Part shown: positions 5,276-5,538 of the stretch, piece by piece
Numbering within the stretch: the stretch's first letter is position 1
Layout of the letters: the number at the start of each line of letters is the position of its first letter
Assembly: GCA_003219675.1 (NCBI GenBank)
Contig: QHPW01000232.1
Location: 4,798-10,335, forward strand
DNA length: 5,538 nt
Direction of reading: 5' to 3'
Source of the DNA: Verrucomicrobiota bacterium
Lineage (GTDB): Bacteria > Verrucomicrobiota > Verrucomicrobiia > Limisphaerales > AV2
Made by a program: the position numbers and the translations under genes
The notes under the pieces: generated by a model
Databases searched by the model: none
What the model was told of the DNA's origin: nothing
Seen by the model: only the letters and a program-made list of their open reading frames with translations

Positions 5276-5397
5276 GCCGGTGTTGGCAGGAGGCTTAACC
5301 TTTCTGAATTCCTCCGCCACGGCCGCTCCGTTGGATCGACAACTATGGTCTGGACTTCGAGCCCGGATTGCTGTTAACTGCCTGCTGATCGCTCACC

Positions 5398-5538
5398 ATG
5401 AACACGCGCTTCGCCAAAACCAGCGCAGCCCCTTTCGTTTCCACGCGCCCCGCGCTTTCTCGCAGGAAGTTCCTCCGTGGCGCTGGCATTCTCCTGTCAT
5501 TGCCGTTGCTCGACGCGATGACCCCGGCGTTCGCCGCC
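5398..5538 (+). CDS. Tat-exported protein, probably DUF1552 family (N-terminus only, cut by window edge)
   Basis: ATG 5398 opens 47 codons that run off the right edge. They form a twin-arginine signal: a polar leader, S-R-R-K-F-L-R (R22 and R23 the arginine pair), then a hydrophobic stretch GAGILLSLPLLDAM (28-41) and an AFAA end suited to signal peptidase cleavage. This exact style (SRRKFLRGAG…LPLLDAM.PA) is characteristic of DUF1552 proteins, abundant in Planctomycetes and Verrucomicrobia and usually about 430-480 residues. Their function is not established. They often sit next to genes for DUF1592-type cytochrome-domain proteins; none lies upstream here. Export by Tat would place a folded product in the periplasm. 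Only the signal is visible, so the family is an inference from its motif; another Tat substrate such as DUF1501 is less likely. Confidence 0.72.
   Translation, partial: MNTRFAKTSAAPFVSTRPALSRRKFLRGAGILLSLPLLDAMTPAFAA

Overview
The window looks like chromosomal DNA of a moderately GC-rich, Gram-negative-type bacterium of the PVC group, most likely a verrucomicrobium (Pedosphaera/Limisphaerales-like). This rests on three things. A Tat-signal protein start at the right edge has the look of the DUF1552 family. The sugar epimerase matches HpnA. Paired palindromic repeats built on a GGCGGTC-TGT-GACCGCC hairpin are of a kind I recall from such genomes. The assignment is inference; no rRNA or marker gene fixes the taxonomy.

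Left part (1-1334). The minus strand carries the first 204 codons of a polysaccharide/O-antigen flippase-like membrane protein that runs off the left edge. A 256-base spacer follows, then a plus-strand yajQ (nucleotide/c-di-GMP-binding family) that lacks about 27 internal residues normally present.

Centre (1332-4343). hpnA, a complete hopanoid-associated sugar epimerase gene, lies on the minus strand, convergent with yajQ. Upstream of it is a 416-base region without a confident gene. That region holds two head-to-head copies of a Y-shaped palindromic repeat with terminal inverted repeats, plus a possible gene remnant. To the right, and divergent from hpnA, are a small TPR protein and mtnA (methylthioribose-1-phosphate isomerase, methionine salvage), 43 bases apart on the plus strand and probably co-transcribed.

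Right part (4291-5538). A minus-strand metallo-beta-lactamase-fold gene is cut off against the 3' end of mtnA and has lost a metal-ligand histidine; I call it a pseudogene. Next comes a complete tRNA-Phe(GAA) with its own promoter-like boxes, then a small zinc-ribbon protein whose C-terminus is formed by a palindromic repeat. A 179-base spacer leads to the Tat signal peptide of a probable DUF1552 protein cut by the right edge.

The genes do not form one pathway. Envelope biology (flippase, HpnA), methionine salvage (MtnA) and housekeeping (tRNA-Phe, YajQ) sit side by side. The most unusual items are the internally shortened YajQ, the paired Y-shaped repeats, the decayed hydrolase, and the structured leader of the zinc-ribbon gene. 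I see no CRISPR array, transposase, phage module or recognisable new defence or biosynthetic system.
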